The notes beneath the pieces are model-generated. The model did not search any database and was not told the DNA's origin. It saw only the letters and a program-made list of their open reading frames with translations. A stretch of 9,532 bases of DNA, taken from positions 1 to 9,532 of the forward strand of contig JALNXV010000110.1 in the NCBI GenBank assembly GCA_023230175.1. Reading direction: 5' to 3'. The translations under genes were made by a program, and so were the position numbers. Positions 6,415 to 9,532 of the stretch are shown here, piece by piece. The number at the start of each line of letters is the position of its first letter. The stretch's first letter is position 1. This DNA is from Candidatus Cloacimonadota bacterium. Lineage in GTDB: Bacteria > Cloacimonadota > Cloacimonadia > Cloacimonadales > WRIO01.

Positions 6415-6556
6415 TTATGTGAATTTAACTCAATAAGGCTATATCAAAACTACTGTTGTGCGAGCATCCCTGCTTACAATTAAAACATTAAATGGTGACA
6501 ATTTATTGTTTTATGAAACTAAGGCCGGAAGCTTGTATAATAATGCTTGATATTAT

Positions 6557-7288
6557 TCAACAGCCTTTTAATAATGATTTAAAAACTTCCCATTGATTTT
6601 TAAATAATATTTTATTATCATATTTTGTACAATTGGCAATATTATTTATTAGTAAACTTAAATCATAACTAACTTCGGGAAAATAATCGTAGGTATAATC
6701 TGTTTCAAATGCATAATTAAAGTTTTTAGTTAGATATCTGATAATTATATTAGAGTTTTTTATATTTAGGATTTTAGGGTTAATTGATATGATTACATTG
6801 TCAATGTTGAGCTGTGTTTTTAATGTTTTAGCTATTTCTAATGATGGGCAAAAACAATGAAAAATTTTAATTAAATTTTGAAAGTTATGTTTTAGTAGTT
6901 TGAATATTTCATAATAATACCCAACACAGTGAATTATAATCGGTATATTATATTGTGAAGCTAAATCGCAATATTTTAAAAAAATATCTTTTTGTGTATT
7001 AAAATCTTTATTTCTTTTATCGAGACCGATCTCACCGATTGCGAAAAGTTTGTTATTGTTCAGTAGGTTGATAATATGATTTATATCTATACTATATTTA
7101 GGATAAAGTGGATATTGTCCTGCACAGACGTGTATATGATTAGTTTTAAATTTCGTTAGGGCAGTCAAATTATCATCATCTAAACAACAACAAATGTAAT
7201 GAGTACGAGGTAAATTAAGATTATCTTTTATAACATAAGGATTATTGTTAGAGTGTGAATAGTGACAATGGAAATCGACTAAATTCAT
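6557..7288 (-). CDS. TatD-family metal-dependent hydrolase
   Basis: TatD enzymes are TIM-barrel amidohydrolase-fold proteins with two divalent metals; characterised members act as 3'-exonucleases/DNases or D-aminoacyl-tRNA deacylases. The 243-residue protein keeps every metal ligand: His7 and His9 (DFHCHY), Glu86 (GEIGLD), His120 (IIIHCVG), His144 (FHCF) and Asp197 (ETDY). The length is slightly below the usual 255-265. The region between these motifs is divergent and rich in Asn, Ile and Lys, and it carries three consecutive cysteines at 33-35. Its ATG overlaps the LicD stop by four bases, with no clear Shine-Dalgarno, so it is translationally coupled to a surface-polymer gene. That context suggests a dedicated accessory role rather than housekeeping DNA repair. 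The substrate cannot be told from sequence. Confidence 0.83.
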   Translation of the reverse strand: MNLVDFHCHYSHSNNNPYVIKDNLNLPRTHYICCCLDDDNLTALTKFKTNHIHVCAGQYPLYPKYSIDINHIINLLNNNKLFAIGEIGLDKRNKDFNTQKDIFLKYCDLASQYNIPIIIHCVGYYYEIFKLLKHNFQNLIKIFHCFCPSLEIAKTLKTQLNIDNVIISINPKILNIKNSNIIIRYLTKNFNYAFETDYTYDYFPEVSYDLSLLINNIANCTKYDNKILFKNQWEVFKSLLKGC

Positions 7289-7887
7289 TGATTTTTGGGA
7301 TTAACAATTGCTAAATCATCTTTTTTGTAGTTAAATTCTTTGTCGGGAGTTTTCCAATCTCCGTATCTGTAAACAAGATATTCTTCATAATCTTTTGGAA
7401 TAAGATATTTATAATCATCAAAATTATATCGAATAAGATTAGTATAATATTTTGCAGGAGCTGCTTTTAAAACAGGGTCTTTTTCGTCTTCTATGTAGTA
7501 ATATTTGTCATTATCTTCTACCTTAAAATATAATTCTATCATATTTGAACCTTTAAATAGAAACTTTCTGGTTTGAACCTTCATCATTCTAATTTTACCT
7601 TTTGGAAAATATTTAATATCAATTTTTGAATATCTCAGTCGAGTTCTATATCCTGCCAGCCAAAATTTCCAGCGAAGTTTTAATAATTGTGAAAGGTATT
7701 TTTCATGAATAGTGATATCAATATCATTATCCCAAGGTAAGAGTCTATCTTCTCTAATTATTCCTAGAAGAGTTCCATTGTCAAGATTATATTTTATATT
7801 GTTTTCGTCCAGAATTTGGCATACTTTTTTTAACATTTTTTTGCCTATGACAGCCATTTTACCTGTCAGTCTAAGTTTTCCTGCCAT
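7285..7887 (-). CDS. LicD/fukutin-family phospho-ligand transferase, short form
   Basis: LicD proteins have a nucleotidyltransferase-like fold and transfer phosphocholine or related phospho-groups from a CDP carrier to surface glycans. The 200-residue product has the family core near its N-terminus: NLDNGTLLGIIRE (about 34-46) and PWDNDIDI (51-58), whose Asp53, Asp55 and Asp57 are the expected metal/nucleotide ligands. It ends with the family's tyrosine- and aspartate-rich segment, including RYGDWKTP. It is shorter than Haemophilus/pneumococcal LicD (about 265-270). No membrane segment or signal peptide is apparent, so it is likely cytoplasmic. AAGGA lies about 10 bases before the ATG, which overlaps the upstream stop as TAATG. 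Context is a glycerophosphotransferase upstream and a TatD hydrolase overlapping downstream. No choline uptake or kinase genes are seen, so the group it transfers is unknown. Confidence 0.85.
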   Translation of the reverse strand: MAGKLRLTGKMAVIGKKMLKKVCQILDENNIKYNLDNGTLLGIIREDRLLPWDNDIDITIHEKYLSQLLKLRWKFWLAGYRTRLRYSKIDIKYFPKGKIRMMKVQTRKFLFKGSNMIELYFKVEDNDKYYYIEDEKDPVLKAAPAKYYTNLIRYNFDDYKYLIPKDYEEYLVYRYGDWKTPDKEFNYKKDDLAIVNPKNQ

Positions 7888-8942
7888 TATTTTAAATATC
7901 CTTTCTTAATTAATTCGTGGTAATGTATTTTTATTTTTCTTAATAAGTTTAAGGGTTTTTTCTTGTTTAATAATTCATTATTCTTTTTGATTTTGATTAA
8001 AGTAGAGTATATGTTTTTACTTATTTCTCCATTAAGGTAAGGATTAACTTCTTTTAGGTGTTTTTTTCTGATTGAGCTCATTTCTTCAGGAAAATTAATA
8101 CATTGGTCTAGTGCAGGTCTTAACTCAGAAATTTCTGTGATATTTATTCCTTTATCTTTTCTGTCTGAAGTGTTAAAAGTAATTACCGGTTTATCTAAAG
8201 CCATAAATTCATATATAACTGAGGAGGTGTCGGAAATCATAACGTTAGCTAAATGTAATAATGGTGTAATATCATAATCATTTATAATTTTAAAATTATC
8301 TTTATTGAGTTTTTCTATTAAAGGTAGATATTTGTTTTTTTTTAATTCATGAAGCTTCAATAACCAAAATTCATCATCTTTAATTATTCCCGGGATAGAA
8401 GGTAATAAGCATTCAGCTGATTGTAGTTTATTACTAAATGTAGGTGCGTATAAGATAATTTTTTTGTTAGCGGGGATATTGTATAATTCGTTTAAATTTT
8501 TTGTGTTATATTTGATTATATGATCGAATTTTAACCATCCTGTTTCATAGACTAAGAAATATTTGTATTTCTTTTGTAGTTCAATAAATTTTTCTGTTAC
8601 TATGGGACCTGACGTAAGATAAACATCAAAAAAGTGTCTTATTTCATAATGAGAAGCTTTTTCAATGCCAACTCCATGAAAGATTTGTACCTTGATACCG
8701 GGAAGTCTGTAATCTATGTAATTGCCGGGAGTTATGCAATAATCAGGCTGATAGTTAATTGCTTGTTTGATTTCTTTTATTAGATTTACATTGAAAAATC
8801 TATTTTCTTCTTTCATTTGAGTAAATACTTTTTCAGAAACAAAAAAAGCAATTTCGTCATTAGTGTATTGATTAATGTATTCAACTAAAGGCATTACTAC
8901 CGGAATTGAATATAATTTGGCAAGATAAAAAAGAAATTTCAT
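7887..8942 (-). CDS. CDP-glycerol glycerophosphotransferase-like protein (Glyphos_transf family)
   Basis: The family (TagB/TagF-like, PF04464) transfers glycerol phosphate or another polyol phosphate from a CDP donor in teichoic acid and capsule synthesis. The 351-residue protein shows QIFHGVGIEKA with the catalytic His89, ILYAPTF (163-169), KLHE (196-199), and the donor-binding DITPLLHLANVMISDTSSVIYEF segment (224-246), followed by ALDKPVITF. It corresponds to the catalytic GT-B part; there is no long N-terminal extension as in TagF and no obvious membrane span. The start is fixed by GGAG five bases before the ATG at 8942. It follows the partial upstream gene by 37 bases and overlaps licD by one base. 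The product could be a true teichoic-type polymer or a single phosphoglycerol decoration on a capsule or LPS. Confidence 0.88.
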   Translation of the reverse strand: MKFLFYLAKLYSIPVVMPLVEYINQYTNDEIAFFVSEKVFTQMKEENRFFNVNLIKEIKQAINYQPDYCITPGNYIDYRLPGIKVQIFHGVGIEKASHYEIRHFFDVYLTSGPIVTEKFIELQKKYKYFLVYETGWLKFDHIIKYNTKNLNELYNIPANKKIILYAPTFSNKLQSAECLLPSIPGIIKDDEFWLLKLHELKKNKYLPLIEKLNKDNFKIINDYDITPLLHLANVMISDTSSVIYEFMALDKPVITFNTSDRKDKGINITEISELRPALDQCINFPEEMSSIRKKHLKEVNPYLNGEISKNIYSTLIKIKKNNELLNKKKPLNLLRKIKIHYHELIKKGYLK

Positions 8943-8979
8943 TTCATCTCCGTTATATAAGAATTAGTTAAGTATAAAA

Positions 8980-9532
8980 TTATCGTTCTTTCCATTTTAA
9001 AAATTCTCTAAATATTTCATCTGCTGATACTTGAGGGATATACTTGAAATTTTGTTTAGTAAGGTTATTTGAATAATTTATGGTATCTTTTAACTGCATT
9101 TTTTGATTGTGGAGTAAGATAAAAGAGGGGATATTAAAAGTATTTGTTAAGAAATATATGAGTTCACTTGTACAGATTGTAAAATCTATATAGTTAAATA
9201 ATGCAAGAGTATCAATAATTTCAAATTTATTAATTATATTTTTTATATTAGACCTTAGTTCCGGGAATAATCTAATAATATTCCACATAATTTCTTCTGA
9301 GAATTCAAAGGCTTTTTTTTCTCCTATAATAATAATATTTACATTAGTAATTATTATTTTTTCACATAATTTTTGAATATAATCTTGATACCATTTTTCT
9401 TTTAAGTAATTAGCATTTATCTCGATGGCAATTAATTCTCTTGTTTTAAGAAATGAATTAATAAAATTTTTTGTTTTTTCTTTAGTATTTTCTGAAAGCA
9501 GGTTTATTTGTTCTTTTATAATAGATTGATAT
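8980..9532 (-). CDS. Partial protein resembling the C-terminal half of family-9 glycosyltransferases (heptosyltransferase-like)
   Basis: The frame stays open from the stop at 8980-8982 to the right edge (183 codons), so the start lies outside the window; an internal ATG at 9288 is not the real start. The visible part reads like the C-terminal GT-B domain of heptosyltransferase-type enzymes: a short strand (LIAIEIN), K-E-K-W then an amphipathic helix, a hydrophobic strand ending IIIIG, then EIIDTLALFNYIDFTICTSELIYFL and a closing PSFILL strand. In typical family members the segment after the last aspartate reads D-S-G-x-x-H-x-A; here that is CTSELIYFL, so the usual acceptor/donor motif is lost or changed. 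It lies 37 bases before the glycerophosphotransferase gene and probably belongs to the same transcript. An A8 run at 9313-9320 lies in frame. The family assignment is tentative. Confidence 0.5.
   Translation of the reverse strand, partial: YQSIIKEQINLLSENTKEKTKNFINSFLKTRELIAIEINANYLKEKWYQDYIQKLCEKIIITNVNIIIIGEKKAFEFSEEIMWNIIRLFPELRSNIKNIINKFEIIDTLALFNYIDFTICTSELIYFLTNTFNIPSFILLHNQKMQLKDTINYSNNLTKQNFKYIPQVSADEIFREFLKWKER

Larger units (their letters stand above)
6298..6556. other. 259-base gene-free stretch between the surface cluster and the HTH-EIIA gene
   Basis: This is the longest gap in the window. Its left end holds the minus-strand promoter and ribosome-binding site of the HTH-EIIA gene. 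The middle (about 6437-6550) is less AT-rich than its surroundings and is open for 37 codons on the plus strand without a good start or ribosome-binding site. No tRNA fold or strong terminator for the tatD end is apparent. An AU-only 6-bp stem lies near 6540-6558. It may hold a small RNA or a gene remnant, but neither can be shown here. Confidence 0.5.

Noticed and set aside
6437..6550. 37-codon plus-strand open stretch as a small gene
   Set aside because: No good start codon or ribosome-binding site is in frame. I kept it only as a possible remnant or RNA in the findings.
6492..6596. 34-residue plus-strand frame beginning at an ATG in the gap
   Set aside because: No Shine-Dalgarno precedes it, it runs into the tatD 3' end, and its length is within chance.
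7712..7909. Plus-strand 65-codon hydrophobic frame opposite licD
   Set aside because: The minus strand encodes the conserved LicD core here, so this is a shadow of it.
9286..9288. ATG at 9288 as the start of a 102-residue gene
   Set aside because: The frame stays open upstream to the window edge with a continuous glycosyltransferase-like pattern, so the gene is partial, not short.
1..9532. CRISPR arrays, tRNA or rRNA genes, insertion sequences or phage genes
   Set aside because: I saw no regularly spaced repeats, cloverleaf pattern, ribosomal RNA motif, transposase/integrase frame or terminal inverted repeats.

Overview
The window is a low-GC (roughly 30% G+C by eye) bacterial chromosome segment. 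Every gene I can support reads on the minus strand, so transcription runs from the right edge to the left. Homologs of bacterial core genes (dxs, engB, queD, recA, recX, purE, thpR) identify a bacterium that makes isoprenoids by the MEP route. The sequence alone does not fix the phylum. Nothing looks like a phage, plasmid, insertion sequence or CRISPR array.

The right part (about 6557-9532) is a tightly packed cell-surface polymer cluster, read in the order: a partial glycosyltransferase-family-9-like protein cut by the window edge, a CDP-glycerol glycerophosphotransferase-like enzyme, a short LicD-family transferase and a TatD-family metal hydrolase. The last three overlap by 1 and 4 bases and are probably one transcript, whose promoter lies beyond the right edge. 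They look like a system for attaching phospho-polyol or phosphocholine-type groups to a surface glycan. The hydrolase is the unexpected partner.

A 259-base gene-free stretch (6298-6556) follows. It carries a sigma-70-type promoter for the next gene and a weaker candidate on the opposite strand. Next comes a regulator-like protein with an excisionase/MerR-type DNA-binding domain fused to a PTS EIIA domain (5608-6297), a strong hairpin with a U-tract, and purE (5084-5533), which is followed by its own hairpin.

The middle (2604-4958) is a thpR-recA-recX operon behind a consensus promoter. thpR appears to start at TTG, and recX overlaps the end of recA by 26 bases. RecA has an extra residue and a proline pair in DNA-binding loop L2 and an altered P-loop. 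The left part (1-2466) is a queD-engB-dxs operon with its own promoter: queuosine/deazapurine precursor synthesis, a ribosome-assembly GTPase, and the first enzyme of the MEP pathway, which runs off the left edge.

Most of the window is housekeeping. The items most worth a second look are the hydrolase in the surface cluster, the HTH-EIIA fusion with a terminator or attenuator before purE, and the RecA loop change.
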